From Chloroflexota bacterium (GTDB taxonomy: Bacteria > Chloroflexota > Ktedonobacteria > Ktedonobacterales > JADMIN01), in assembly GCA_021323855.1 (NCBI GenBank), contig JAJPKE010000029.1:44441-108440 (forward strand): a stretch of DNA of 64,000 bases. Reading direction: 5' to 3'. Positions 17,371 to 29,546 of the stretch are shown piece by piece (positions within the stretch are counted from its first letter, which is position 1; the number at the start of each line of letters is the position of its first letter). The notes beneath the pieces are model-generated. The model was not told the origin of the DNA and made no database searches. It saw only the letters and a list, made by a program, of their open reading frames with translations. A program made the position numbers and the translations under genes.

Positions 17371-17460
17371 ACAAAGGAATGCGTGACATCCAGTTGGTTG
17401 GATTGTCGGCGCAGTCAAATCAGCGTCAATATCGCATCCCATCAATAGGAGGCGCCTCAC

Positions 17461-18084
17461 ATGGCAACCCAAATACCGAGCGTGCCGGACACGACGGCAA
17501 ACGCTCTCTCCCCTGACATAGAGGAAATGATCCGTACCCGCGTAGATGCGTTCGTTCATGAGCACATGCAGCAACTTGTCTCAGAGCAAGTGGCGGCAGC
17601 CATGAAAAGGGATCCCGCCAGGAGCAAAGTCGCGATTATTGCTTCCAAAGGCACGCTGGATATGGCATATCCTCCGTTGATCCTTGCATCGGCAGCAGCG
17701 GCGATGGGCGAAGAGGTAACGATCTTCTTCACCTTCTACGGCCTGAACATCCTCAAGAAAGGCGGCGCCAGGCATCTGCAAGTCGCCCCGATTGCCAACC
17801 CTGCGATGCCGGTCTCCATTCCCAACATCGTCGGCATGTTGCCAGGTATGACTCCTCTGGCAACCTGGATGATGAAGTCCCAATTTTTCGGCAAGCATCA
17901 GGTAGCGACTATTGATGAGCTGCTGCAACAGTGCCGTGACCTGGGGGTGAAGTTCATCGCCTGCCAGATGACATTGGATGTCATGGGAATCAAACCCGAA
18001 GAGCTGATTGATGATGTCGAGATTGGCGGCGCCGCCACCTTCATAGATTTCGCCAACGAGGCGCACGTGACGCTGTTCATTTGA
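17461..18084 (+). CDS. DsrE/DsrF/DrsH-like sulfur carrier protein (DsrE3-type)
   Basis: 207 residues. A 55-residue helical extension (EEMIRTRVDAFVHEHMQQLV) precedes the DsrE domain KVAIIASKGTLDMAYPPLILASAAAAMG. The probable persulfide-bearing Cys sits in KFIACQMTLDVMGI near residue 165. TAGGAGG lies 9 bp upstream. DsrE3-type proteins accept sulfane sulfur from TusA in oxidative sulfur trafficking. First gene of a five-gene row with two TusA and an SQR-like flavoprotein; cytoplasmic, though the ILKKGG..MLPGM region is hydrophobic. Confidence 0.85.
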   Translation: MATQIPSVPDTTANALSPDIEEMIRTRVDAFVHEHMQQLVSEQVAAAMKRDPARSKVAIIASKGTLDMAYPPLILASAAAAMGEEVTIFFTFYGLNILKKGGARHLQVAPIANPAMPVSIPNIVGMLPGMTPLATWMMKSQFFGKHQVATIDELLQQCRDLGVKFIACQMTLDVMGIKPEELIDDVEIGGAATFIDFANEAHVTLFI

Positions 18085-18230
18085 TGCCAGATGATGCCAG
18101 AAATGCGCAGCGCCTTTGTTCGGCCATCCCACTCATCGCATAACCAGATCTTGCCACAGCACGCGGCGAGATACGAGAGACGGGTTCATGCAGAGCGCGT
18201 GTTCCCTCCGTCCAGAAAGGTTCAACCACT

Positions 18231-18476
18231 ATGGCAACGTCCCAAATTGGCAAAGTGGATACAGTTGTTGATGCAAAAGGCCAGGTATGCCCGATGCCTA
18301 TTGTCATGCTCGCCAAGGCATTTAAAGACCTTGCAGTAGGTCAGATTCTGATGCTGCTTGCCACCGATGCTGGGGCCAAAAAAGATGTCGCTGCGTGGGC
18401 AGAAAAAACGGGCAACCTGCTGCTAGAAACAAGCGAAGAGGGCGGCGTCCTCGCTTTCTATTTGCAGAAAGTTTGA
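18231..18476 (+). CDS. TusA family sulfur carrier protein (first copy)
   Basis: 81 residues, full TusA length. The CPxP signature VDAKGQVCPMPIVMLAKAF carries the sulfur-accepting Cys, followed by the alpha-beta sandwich with ATDAGAKKDVAAWAEKTGN. CAGAAAGG is the likely ribosome site. It lies 146 bp after the DsrE3-like gene and before a second DsrE. Shuttling of persulfide between a rhodanese or SQR-derived donor and the DsrE proteins is the expected job; a role in tRNA thiolation is less likely here. Confidence 0.92.
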   Translation: MATSQIGKVDTVVDAKGQVCPMPIVMLAKAFKDLAVGQILMLLATDAGAKKDVAAWAEKTGNLLLETSEEGGVLAFYLQKV

Positions 18477-18586
18477 CCGTGTACGTATAGCGCAGCTTTT
18501 CGACAGGCGAACGCGGAAGAATCACCTGACGGCGCACTTCTGCCAGCCGGTCTGCCAGATGAACGAGAGAATGAGGGAGTAACACG

Positions 18587-19102
18587 ATGTTTGGGTCAAC
18601 ACCACAACCACCACAGATACCGCCAGCGAAACAACCAGAGCAGCTCGCTCCGCTGCCCATGCCCAAGGAGATGACTCCGCCGGCAACGGCTAACCGGATG
18701 GCGATTGTGCTCTTTTCGGGGACCATTGACAAACTGATGTCGGCCTCGATCATGGCAACCGGGGCGGCGGCGATGGGCATGGATGTGGAAATTTTCCTGA
18801 CCAACTGGGGAGTATGGGCCTTCCGTAAAGACGATTATCTCACCAACACACGGGTGAGCGCTGATTATGCCGATAAGCGCGGGGTGCTGCTCGAACAGAT
18901 AGCGGCCAAGAAGGTCACGTCCTGGATGGAGAATCTAGAAGGGGCCAAAGAGATTGGCAGTGTGCGGATTACCGCTTGCAGCCACTCGATGACGCTCTTC
19001 GATCTCCAACTCAGCGACCTCGAACCCATTGTAGATGAAGTCATCGGGGTTGCGGCGTTCATCGAGCGCGCACGTGAGAGCGCCATGACGCTCTATATCT
19101 GA
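18587..19102 (+). CDS. DsrE family protein (DsrE2/peroxiredoxin-like)
   Basis: 171 residues. A Pro/Gln-rich N-terminus (about 30 residues) leads into RMAIVLFSGTIDKLMSASIMATGAAAMGMDVEIFLTNWGVWAF, typical of the DsrE2 group, and the candidate active Cys is in VRITACSHSMTLFDL. GAGGGAG precedes the ATG. DsrE2 proteins are often membrane associated; the hydrophobic stretch around residues 50-75 fits that. It follows TusA and precedes a second TusA, so donor-acceptor pairing by copy is possible. Confidence 0.85.
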   Translation: MFGSTPQPPQIPPAKQPEQLAPLPMPKEMTPPATANRMAIVLFSGTIDKLMSASIMATGAAAMGMDVEIFLTNWGVWAFRKDDYLTNTRVSADYADKRGVLLEQIAAKKVTSWMENLEGAKEIGSVRITACSHSMTLFDLQLSDLEPIVDEVIGVAAFIERARESAMTLYI

Positions 19103-19148
19103 ATCTGATGACGTTCGTAAGCGATAGCAGGAGGGAGAGAACATCCAT

Positions 19149-19397
19149 ATGAGCAGTGTAACGATCACGCGAGAGATAGACGCGCGCGGCAGCTATTGCC
19201 CTGGCCCCTTGATGGAACTCATCCGTGGGTTGAAAACCGCAGCGGAGGGTGAGGTTATTGCAGTCATCTCCTCCGACCCCGGCTCCAAAACGGATATTCC
19301 GCTCTGGGTGGAGAAGTCGGGCAACGAGCTACTGACCGTTGAGCCGCTGGCCGATGGCGCGGCACGCTTTATCGTCCGCAAACATCTTCGCAAGTAG
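19149..19397 (+). CDS. TusA family sulfur carrier protein (second copy)
   Basis: 82 residues. [19 protein letters not shown] contains the CPGP form of the TusA active site, and [19 protein letters not shown] matches the same position in the first copy. The two TusA copies differ clearly in sequence (CPMP versus CPGP), so this is an old duplication or two separate recruitments, not a recent tandem copy. AGGAGGGAG precedes the ATG. It sits 74 bp before the SQR-like gene. Confidence 0.92.
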   Translation: MSSVTITREIDARGSYCPGPLMELIRGLKTAAEGEVIAVISSDPGSKTDIPLWVEKSGNELLTVEPLADGAARFIVRKHLRK

Positions 19398-19471
19398 CGG
19401 CGAACCGTTGAGGACGGCATGTTCACCTCTTGCGATGTGCGCATGCTGTCCTCCCTGAGAGGAGTACGATC

Positions 19472-20632
19472 ATGCGTGTTCAGGTAGCCATTGTTGGCGG
19501 CGGCGTCGGCGGGACATTGATCGCCAATCGCCTGCGCCATCTCTTGCACGGCGATGCCAGACACGAGACGAACATCACCGTCTACGACGCTCATGGCATT
19601 CATACCTATCAGCCGGGATGGCTCTATGTCCCATTTGCCAGGCAAGACCCGGAGAAGTTGCTTCGCCCTGAAGCTCGCTTGCTACAGCAGGGAATCACAT
19701 TGCTGAGTGGTCATGCGGGCAACGTGCAACGGATTCTTCCGGCAGAGAAGCGCCTGCTCACCGCCGATGGAGAGCTTCATGGCTTTGATTATCTGGTGCT
19801 GGCAACTGGCTCACGTAACGCTCCAGAGGACGTGCCAGGATTTGCTGAAGGCGCCGATCACTTTTATAGCGAAGAAGCGAGCCGGCGCCTGCAAGAGAAG
19901 TTGGCACACTTCGCTGGTGGCCGCATTATCACTGGTGTGGCAAGCGTGCCCTATCGCTGCCCGCCGGCGCCATTGGAATTTACGTTTATGCTAGAAGCCG
20001 ACCTGCGCGAGCGCGGGCTGCGCGAGCAGACGGAACTCCATTATGTGTTCCCCATCAATCGCCCGTTCCCGATCCAGCCGGTGTCGGACTTTGTGGCGCC
20101 GCTGCTGGAAGAGCGGGGCATCACAGTTCACACCTTTTTCAACGTCGAGGCAATTGACCCCGCGCGCCGGATTGTTTCCTCAATGGAGGGCGAAGAATTG
20201 CCGTATGATCTCCTGGTCCTGGCGCCGCCGCATAAAGGACAGGACGTGATCGCGGCATCGGGATTGGGAGACCGCGACGGCTGGATTCCCACTGATCGCG
20301 CCACGCTGCGGGTCAAAGGCTATGAAGAGGCCAACATCTTCGCGGTGGGCGATGCGACTGACCTGCCCGTCTCCAAGTCTGGCTCGGCTGCGCATTATCA
20401 GGGGCATGTCGTGGCGGAGACGATTGCCGCCGACGTGCAGCACCGTCCGCTGCAACACCAATATCATGGGCGTGTCGCCTGTTTCCTTGAGACGGGACAT
20501 GGACAAGCGACATTTCTCTGGTTCGACTATGAACACCCGCCTAAACCACCCAAGCCACGCCGGTTGTGGCACCTGGAGAAGGCAGCGCTCAACACCTTCT
20601 ACTGGCAACTCATCCCGCCTGCTCGCATCTAA
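19472..20632 (+). CDS. Sulfide:quinone oxidoreductase-like FAD protein
   Basis: 386 residues from ATG 19472 with GAGAGGAG upstream (track start 19430 has none). VQVAIVGGGVGGTLIANRL binds FAD; GIHTYQPGWLYVPFA, VLATGSRNAPEDVPGF and NIFAVGDATDLPVSKSGSAAHYQG follow SQR/NDH-2 order. Cysteines at VPYRCPPAP and RVACFLETG match the two redox Cys positions of SQR; the extra Cys of type I SQR is absent. It could oxidise sulfide or a persulfide and pass sulfur to the adjacent TusA/DsrE carriers and electrons to quinone. NADH dehydrogenase activity is less likely. Confidence 0.82.
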   Translation: MRVQVAIVGGGVGGTLIANRLRHLLHGDARHETNITVYDAHGIHTYQPGWLYVPFARQDPEKLLRPEARLLQQGITLLSGHAGNVQRILPAEKRLLTADGELHGFDYLVLATGSRNAPEDVPGFAEGADHFYSEEASRRLQEKLAHFAGGRIITGVASVPYRCPPAPLEFTFMLEADLRERGLREQTELHYVFPINRPFPIQPVSDFVAPLLEERGITVHTFFNVEAIDPARRIVSSMEGEELPYDLLVLAPPHKGQDVIAASGLGDRDGWIPTDRATLRVKGYEEANIFAVGDATDLPVSKSGSAAHYQGHVVAETIAADVQHRPLQHQYHGRVACFLETGHGQATFLWFDYEHPPKPPKPRRLWHLEKAALNTFYWQLIPPARI

Positions 20633-20675
20633 AGGGCGCCCTGAAACGACGGGGAAATCGCTGGGAGCCGAAAGC

Positions 20676-20705
20676 ATGCGCAGGGAAGCGCGCTTCCCTG
20701 CGCAT
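20676..20705. terminator. 30 bp perfect palindrome after the sulfur operon
   Basis: Half-site ATGCGCAGGGAAGCG is followed directly by its exact complement, 43 bp past the SQR-like stop. No T-run follows, so termination would not be classical intrinsic; it may be a processing or bidirectional stop element like those at 30241, 32114 and 34766. Confidence 0.55.
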
Positions 20706-20760
20706 AGTTCCATTTGTTCCATCTGATCCTGTGCATGAGTTGCAAACGCCAGTGATGGCC

Positions 20761-20825
20761 TGTGATTGCATTGTGCGATTTTTCTGCGCCCCTGTGTTCC
20801 TGCTGTGAGGCGCATCAGGTACATC
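20761..20825 (+). promoter_or_regulatory. TGTGA direct-repeat array and -10 for the second receiver-like gene
   Basis: TGTGA 20761, TGTGC 20772, TGTGT 20793, TGTGA 20804: spacing 11, 21, 11 bp, then TACATC at 20820-20825, 11 bp after the last repeat. Leader about 75 nt. Confidence 0.6.
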
Positions 20826-20906
20826 CTACACCAGTGAAGCCGTTGAAGAGTCCAGCGAATCCGCAAAAGAGCGCGCCGCCAGAGAGGTTGCGAGAAAGGG
20901 CGTCAG

Positions 20907-21320
20907 ATGATGAACATGCCAGTTTTAGTCGTACACAACGACCCAATCGTGCGGAAATCTCTGCGGCAAGCGCTAGAGCATGCTGGCTATGATGTCATGG
21001 AAGCTGGCGACACCGAGAGTGGTCTGGCAGCCCTTCGCATGAACGAGCGCGGCATGCTGGTCATCTTCAATCTCATACTCCTCAACTATACCATTACAGG
21101 AACAGATGGCATCGCGTTCCTCGGCGAAGCTGCCAGCGCTAGAGACCGTGGAATAGACCATGCGTTTGTGATCGTTACCCCAACGCCAGAGCCGCTCGAA
21201 GTGGCGCTGGGACGCTTGATACATCGCCTCGCCATTCCCGTGGTTGCCGAGCCGCCTGCCACAGACGCCCTCCTGGATGCTATCGCCACTGCCGGGCATC
21301 GCTTCCTTATCTCTGCCTGA
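20907..21320 (+). CDS. Degenerate response-regulator receiver-like protein, no output domain
   Basis: 137 residues. MPVLVVHNDPIVRKSLRQALEHAGYDVMEA is a CheY-like start with the acidic pair replaced by HND. The strand-3 acceptor position reads MLVIFNLILLN, so Asn or another residue stands where Asp should be. FVIVTPTPEPLEVAL and IPVVAEPP correspond to the T/S and K positions, with the Lys replaced. No output domain. Same design as 14186-14662 and within the same promoter family; a phosphorylation-independent adaptor for the island's kinase or regulator is an inference. Confidence 0.6.
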   Translation: MMNMPVLVVHNDPIVRKSLRQALEHAGYDVMEAGDTESGLAALRMNERGMLVIFNLILLNYTITGTDGIAFLGEAASARDRGIDHAFVIVTPTPEPLEVALGRLIHRLAIPVVAEPPATDALLDAIATAGHRFLISA

Positions 21321-21393
21321 GATGCTGAGATGCTGGCGTATACTTCCAGCGTATACTACCATGACGCCCAGGCATGGCGCGCAGCGGCGGCGG

Positions 21394-22396
21394 TTAGCGG
21401 TCTGGCATCGGCGGTCTGTATGAGGCAAGCACCTTCATATAATTTGCCCGCTCAAATGCCGCGGGCTCGGCTATAGCGCGCTGGCTCATACAACCACGAA
21501 GTTGTGTCACGGAGATATAGTCATGCTCCTCCATCCATTCACTCAGCTCCGTCAGCATGCCAGCCGCGCGCGAAACGCCATTGGCTAGCAGTTCTGAGGC
21601 GGTCATCGTTGCGCTTGCTCCGGCCATGAGCGCCTTCACGATATCCTGGCCGGTATGCACGCCACCAGTCAACGCAAAGTCTGCCTTGATACGCGCATAG
21701 AGCATGGCGATCCAGCGCAGGCGCAGGCGCAATTCCTCGGATGTACTCAGGTGGAGATGCGGCGTTACGCATAATTCATCGAGATCGAAATCAGGCTGAT
21801 AGAAGCGATTGAAGAAGACCAACCCATCTGCTCCGGCTTCTACCATGCGCCGTGCGATGTTGGGAAGCGCAGTAAAATATGGGCTGAGCTTCACTGCGAT
21901 AGGGATGCTGACCTCAGCGCGTATATCCCGCACCAGACTGATGTAGTCGTTCTCCAACTCGCTGGCCGTCAGGTCTGGATTAGCTGGAAGGTAGTAGATA
22001 TTCAGTTCGAGCGCATCAGCCCCAGCCGCTTCAATTTGTTGGGCATACTCCACCCAGCCGCCCGAAGAGACACCGTTCAAGCTTCCGATAATTGGAATGT
22101 TGACCGCCTCCGCGAGGGTCGCTAGATGTTCCATATAGCGTTCTGGCCCAACGCTATAGGTATCGAGATCAGGAAAGTAGCTCATGCTTTCGGCGTAGCT
22201 ATGAGCGCCTAGCTCCAGATAATGGTTCAGTTCCAGACTCTCATGGGTAATCTCTTCTTCAAAGAGCGAGTACACGACCACTGCTGCGATACCTGCCTCT
22301 TCGAGACGGCGCACAGTATCCACCTTTCGCGACAGCGGCGAAGCTGAGGCTACCAATGGACTCTTGAGAGGAAGGCCGAGATACGTTGTTGTCAGG

Positions 22397-22404
<8 letters not shown>
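21394..22404 (-). CDS. Dihydroorotate dehydrogenase-like flavoprotein (NifJ partner)
   Basis: 336 residues from ATG 22404 with AGGAG upstream; it overlaps the nifJ stop by 8 bp. [58 protein letters not shown] and [23 protein letters not shown] are the FMN-binding TIM barrel features of PyrD/PreA. The family known to sit next to one-piece pyruvate oxidoreductases is usually annotated DHOD-like and probably does not serve pyrimidine synthesis; the catalytic Ser/Cys loop of true DHOD is not evident. Likely an electron-transfer partner of NifJ. Confidence 0.8.
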
Positions 22405-26071
<3,667 letters not shown>

Positions 26072-26136
26072 GCCGCACTCCTCGTTAGCCCGTCCATTAC
26101 TGGTTATCGGGCATCTGTACCCATTGTTGCTCCTTG

Positions 26137-26202
26137 AGCATGAGCGCCCCAACTCACAATCCTATCTCTGGGCAGCTTGGAATCCCTCACAAATAGGTCA
26201 CA
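26137..26202 (-). promoter_or_regulatory. TGTGA direct-repeat array and -10 for nifJ
   Basis: On the minus strand, 5' ends: TGTGA 26202, TGTGA 26191, AGAGA 26169 (weak), TGTGA 26158; spacing 11, 22, 11 bp. CATGCT (26142-26137) follows 11 bp after the last repeat. Confidence 0.6.
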
Positions 26203-26269
26203 GATAACGCTTGCTTGTGATTGGAGGATGAAGTATTGGAGGGTGTATAGACACCCTCTTTCTCGGTAG

Positions 26270-26335
26270 TGTGAGAGAATCGTGAGCAATTACTAGCTTT
26301 TCTGTGATGCCATTGTGAGCGGAGGAACATAGGGT
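26270..26335 (+). promoter_or_regulatory. TGTGA direct-repeat array and -10 for tandem Usp gene
   Basis: TGTGA 26270, CGTGA 26281, TGTGA 26303, TGTGA 26314: spacing 11, 22, 11 bp, with TAGGGT at 26330-26335 as -10, 11 bp after the last repeat. Confidence 0.6.
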
Positions 26336-26416
26336 TGAGGAAGAGGTAGCGATGGAAGCTGGAGCGATTTTCTCACCTCCCGGCGCGCATCTTCGCTACT
26401 CACTAAGGAGCACTCT

Positions 26417-27655
26417 ATGATGAAGCGTATAGTGGTGCCACTCGATGGTTCATCCCGCGCAGAACAAGCGCTGGCCGTCGCCGAAAAACTGGCGCGAGCA
26501 ACCAACAGCACCCTGATTCTCGTCCAGGCGTATACCTTACCCATGGAGTTTGGAACGCCCTTTGCCCCGGCAGTCGCCCCATCCTTAGTGGAGGAGACAG
26601 AACGCAGCGTTCAGGAGTACCTCACTCGCCAGGCGAGGCAGCCGATGTTGTCGGGGCTTACTGTCGAAACTGACGTGCGCATGCAATCGCCAGCGCTGGC
26701 TATCCTTAACGCGACGCTTGAGCATAACGCAGACCTGATCGTCATGACCAGCCACGGACGCACCGGCCTTGCCCATTGGGTCCTTGGCAGCGTGGCTGAA
26801 CACGTCGTTCGCCAGGCAACGGCGCCGGTGCTGGTGCTGCGCGAACACGAACTGCCGTTCTGGATCGGCGGGGTCGAACTGGTGTCTGCGCCGCAAGCAT
26901 CCCAAGAGCCGCAAGCGGCACGACAGGCGCTGCGCTTTTCGCCCCTGCGTGTACTCGTCCCGCTCGATGGCTCAGTGCTGGCCGAACAAGCGGTAGAACC
27001 AGCCGCTACCTGGGCGCTCGCGTTGGTGCAAGGAGCGGAGCAATCCATCCATGCGTCCAGCGATTCCATTGCTTGCCAGTTGCATCTGGTGCTGGTCGTG
27101 CGGCCCTATGATACGCTCATCGAGAACATGCCGGAGGCGCTGGTCCTTAGCGGAGCCGAAGACTATCTCAAGAAGATAGCCGCGCGATTGCATGCAACGC
27201 ACTCTGATATCACCGTCACGTGGGAGATAGTTGCAGGGGTGGATGTCGCCGATACGCTCATTACCATCGCCGAAGGGCAAAAGCGCACCCAAGCGGCCAA
27301 AGAGCTTGAAGTCTTGCGCGCCTCGGAATCGCTGCGATTGACCAACCTGGAGCAAGCGCCGCTGCCAGCCGCATCGGAGGGGTTTACGCTGCTGGCGATG
27401 GCAACGCATGGCCGCACGGGGGTGCTGCGCTGGGTCTGGGGCAGCATCACGGAGCGCGTGGTCCAAAAGACGACCTTGCCAGTCTTGCTTGTGCGCCCGC
27501 ATCAGCCACAGCAGCCACGGGACGAGCAGCAGAACCGGCGTGATGCCGGCCAGGCCTATGATATGGATGACATATCCATTGGCGGCGCTGCGCCAACACC
27601 ACAGCAGCCAGTGGCGCCGCAACCCACCAGTATTGGTGGATGGGTGGAAGAATAG
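26417..27655 (+). CDS. Tandem universal stress protein
   Basis: 412 residues with two UspA domains. Domain 1 (residues 1-145) starts MKRIVVPLDGSSRAEQAL and ends TSHGRTGLAHWVLGSVAE plus APVLVLR; domain 2 (about 175-365) starts VLVPLDGSVLAEQAV and ends ATHGRTGVLRWVWGSITE plus LPVLLVR. The G-9x-GS nucleotide loop is present in both, the first glycine of the ATP motif is not. A Pro/Gln-rich tail of 45 residues follows. AAGGAG precedes the ATG. Related proteins are prominent in dormancy regulons such as DosR; here it has a full repeat-array promoter. Confidence 0.92.
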   Translation: MMKRIVVPLDGSSRAEQALAVAEKLARATNSTLILVQAYTLPMEFGTPFAPAVAPSLVEETERSVQEYLTRQARQPMLSGLTVETDVRMQSPALAILNATLEHNADLIVMTSHGRTGLAHWVLGSVAEHVVRQATAPVLVLREHELPFWIGGVELVSAPQASQEPQAARQALRFSPLRVLVPLDGSVLAEQAVEPAATWALALVQGAEQSIHASSDSIACQLHLVLVVRPYDTLIENMPEALVLSGAEDYLKKIAARLHATHSDITVTWEIVAGVDVADTLITIAEGQKRTQAAKELEVLRASESLRLTNLEQAPLPAASEGFTLLAMATHGRTGVLRWVWGSITERVVQKTTLPVLLVRPHQPQQPRDEQQNRRDAGQAYDMDDISIGGAAPTPQQPVAPQPTSIGGWVEE

Positions 27656-27738
27656 AATAGACGGCAAGGGCTGGCGTTCGTGGATGTATGCGCTCTTTCC
27701 AACGTCGGGAAGAGAATATGGCGCTAGAAGCCTGAAAC

Positions 27739-27787
27739 GAGATGTGGGAACCGCTCTCCTTGTGGTATAGGCCGGTTCCCGCATCTC
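27739..27787. terminator. Long hairpin between Usp and trehalose synthase-like genes
   Basis: GAGATGTGGGAACCG (27739-27753) pairs with CGGTTCCCGCATCTC (27773-27787), 15 bp with one G-U pair and a 19 nt loop. No T-run follows; the next ATG is only 34 bp away, so it may attenuate rather than end transcription. Confidence 0.5.
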
Positions 27788-27821
27788 CGCAACCAGCATA
27801 CGGGCAGTAACAGGAGGTTTC

Positions 27822-29171
27822 ATGCTCCAACGAGTTGACGTCGGCGAACGTTCGCTCTCTTCCTACCGTGGGATTGCTCCCGACGGCCTTCTTGCGCAGG
27901 TGCGAGAGCAGGCGAAGCAGTTACAAGGCGCACGAGTGTTGCATCTCAACGCAACCCCCTATGGAGGAGGGGTCTCAGAATTGCTGCGCTCTCTGGTGCC
28001 CCTGTTCAATGACATCGGCGTGCGGGCCGACTGGCAGGTAATTGGCGGCGATAACGAGTTCTTTCGTGCAACCAAAGCCCTGCACAATGGCTTGCAGGGA
28101 GGCAAAGAGCAGCTCAGTAGTGCTGAGGAAACGATCTATCGCCAGACAAATGAACAGAACGCACGGCAACTGGGGAACATAGGCAGCGCCTATGATGTGG
28201 TCTTTGTGCATGACCCGCAGCCAGCGGCCTTACGCTCGTTTTGTGACCGGGCCGATCAGGAGCATATTCGCTGGATCTGGCGCAGCCACATTGATACCTC
28301 GATCCCCAATCCTGCTGTCTGGAAGTTTCTCCGGCCCTATCTTGCTGGATACGATGCGGCGGTCTTTACCATGCCACAGTTTGTCCCGCCCCACTTGCCG
28401 ATTGAGCGCATCAAGATCATTGCGCCAGCGATTGACCCGTTGAGTCCCAAAAACTTGCGGCTCGCCGATAGCACCGCGCGCCAGGTGCTCGACTGGATTG
28501 GTATCCAGCTCAATCGCCCCCTAATCACGCAGGTCGCGCGATTTGATTTGTGGAAAGACCCGCTGGGAGTCATCGCCGCCTATCGCCTGGCAAGGCGCGA
28601 GGTTCCTGATCTGCAACTGGCGCTGGTTGGTTCAATGGCATTAGACGATCCCGAAGGGTGGGAGGTCTATCGTCAGATCCAGGCAGAGAGCGCGGCAGAC
28701 CCGCAGATTCACACCTTCTCTAATCTGACTGGAGTGGGCAACATCGAAGTCAATGCTTTTCAGCGATGTTCCGATGTCATCGTCCAGAAATCGCTGCGCG
28801 AGGGCTTTGGGCTGGTGGTCTCGGAGGCGCTTTGGAAGGGAACGCCAGTTGTCGCAGGCCGTGCAGGCGGTATTCCATTGCAAATGAGCAATGCCTCCCT
28901 GGAAACTGCGCTGCCACAGACACCACAGACACCACAGACACCACAGACACAGACACAGACACAGGCAGCAGCCTCTACCAGCGAAGTGACCGTTGGCGGC
29001 GTGTTGGTCGAAAGTGTTGAGGATTGCGCTGCCGGTATACTCCACCTGTTGCAGCATCCAGATGAAGCTGAACAACTGGCGAAACAGGGACGCGAACGGG
29101 TTCGCCAACAATTTCTGCTGCCGCGTCTGCTCCGAGATGACCTCTCTCTCCTCAACGAGCTGCTCAACTGA
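27822..29171 (+). CDS. Trehalose synthase (TreT)-like GT-B glycosyltransferase
   Basis: 449 residues, GT4 type. [24 protein letters not shown] is the TreT N-terminal signature, FRSHIDTS-like [14 protein letters not shown] and the [19 protein letters not shown] nucleotide-sugar motif (E at both ends) mark the active site. TreT joins NDP-glucose and glucose to trehalose, a stress protectant. Between GGIPLQ and GGVLVES, where relatives have a short turn, this protein carries a [14 protein letters not shown] insert encoded by a DNA microsatellite. AGGAGG precedes the ATG. No TGTGA array is seen; it is probably read through from the Usp gene. Confidence 0.82.
   Translation: MLQRVDVGERSLSSYRGIAPDGLLAQVREQAKQLQGARVLHLNATPYGGGVSELLRSLVPLFNDIGVRADWQVIGGDNEFFRATKALHNGLQGGKEQLSSAEETIYRQTNEQNARQLGNIGSAYDVVFVHDPQPAALRSFCDRADQEHIRWIWRSHIDTSIPNPAVWKFLRPYLAGYDAAVFTMPQFVPPHLPIERIKIIAPAIDPLSPKNLRLADSTARQVLDWIGIQLNRPLITQVARFDLWKDPLGVIAAYRLARREVPDLQLALVGSMALDDPEGWEVYRQIQAESAADPQIHTFSNLTGVGNIEVNAFQRCSDVIVQKSLREGFGLVVSEALWKGTPVVAGRAGGIPLQMSNASLETALPQTPQTPQTPQTQTQTQAAASTSEVTVGGVLVESVEDCAAGILHLLQHPDEAEQLAKQGRERVRQQFLLPRLLRDDLSLLNELLN
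28914..28965 (+). repeat. 9 bp/6 bp tandem microsatellite inside the TreT-like gene
   Basis: About four copies of CCACAGACA pass into copies of CAGACA. Both units are multiples of three, so copy-number change alters the Pro-Gln-Thr insert length without frameshift. Confidence 0.85.
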
Positions 29172-29546
29172 AACCCGCCAGGTTGAGCGGCGGATCGCCT
29201 CGCGGCGTACCACGGAGCCATAGGATGGCTAGCGACGCCAGACCAGGCCCAGGTACCCTCAAGAGCGCGGGCGAGGAGAAACTGTCGCCTACATTGTGCT
29301 GCACCGTGCACAGGAGAGCGCGTGACATGGGTGTGATGTGGATGTGAGATGGCTTGCGCGAGACGTGAGATGGCTGTGAGACGTGGCGGCTATGCTTCCT
29401 CTTGACGGATGGGCACGAGGCTCCACGAGCAGAAAGCCCCCGTCTTGACTGAAGTATTCGTGGTATTCGTACCAACAACTCGACCAGTCTTACATCGCAT
29501 CAACACATGATCGGTACTCGTAGACCGACAGACAAGGAGACTCAAG
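29172..29546. other. Upstream region of the two-TM protein
   Basis: 375 bp, no gene seen. The main content is the five-repeat TGTGA array and -10 at 29321-29396; the remaining 150 nt is leader without an obvious structure. Confidence 0.6.
29321..29396 (+). promoter_or_regulatory. Five-unit TGTGA array and -10 for the two-TM protein
   Basis: CGTGA 29321, TGTGA 29332, TGTGA 29343, CGTGA 29364, TGTGA 29375: spacing 11, 11, 21, 11 bp, then TATGCT (29391-29396) exactly 11 bp after the last repeat. The clearest member of the family. Confidence 0.7.

Larger units (their letters stand above)
16824..17460. other. Divergent regulatory region, acetyl-CoA hydrolase / sulfur operon
   Basis: 637 bp without a gene. 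Contents: a run of TTGCTCGT/CTCGTAT-type direct repeats (about 16924-16955), a partial TGTGA array on the minus strand, a GGTGAGGAGCTTCTCGCC near-palindrome at 17164-17181, a large nested inverted repeat (17217-17322), and a complete TGTGA array on the plus strand (17306-17370). Confidence 0.7.
26072..26416. other. Divergent control region nifJ / universal stress protein
   Basis: 345 bp, no gene. It is almost filled by two complete TGTGA arrays in opposite orientation (26137-26202 minus, 26270-26335 plus). Between them GGGTGTATAGACACCC (26241-26256) is a short inverted repeat, possibly insulating the two promoters. Confidence 0.65.
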
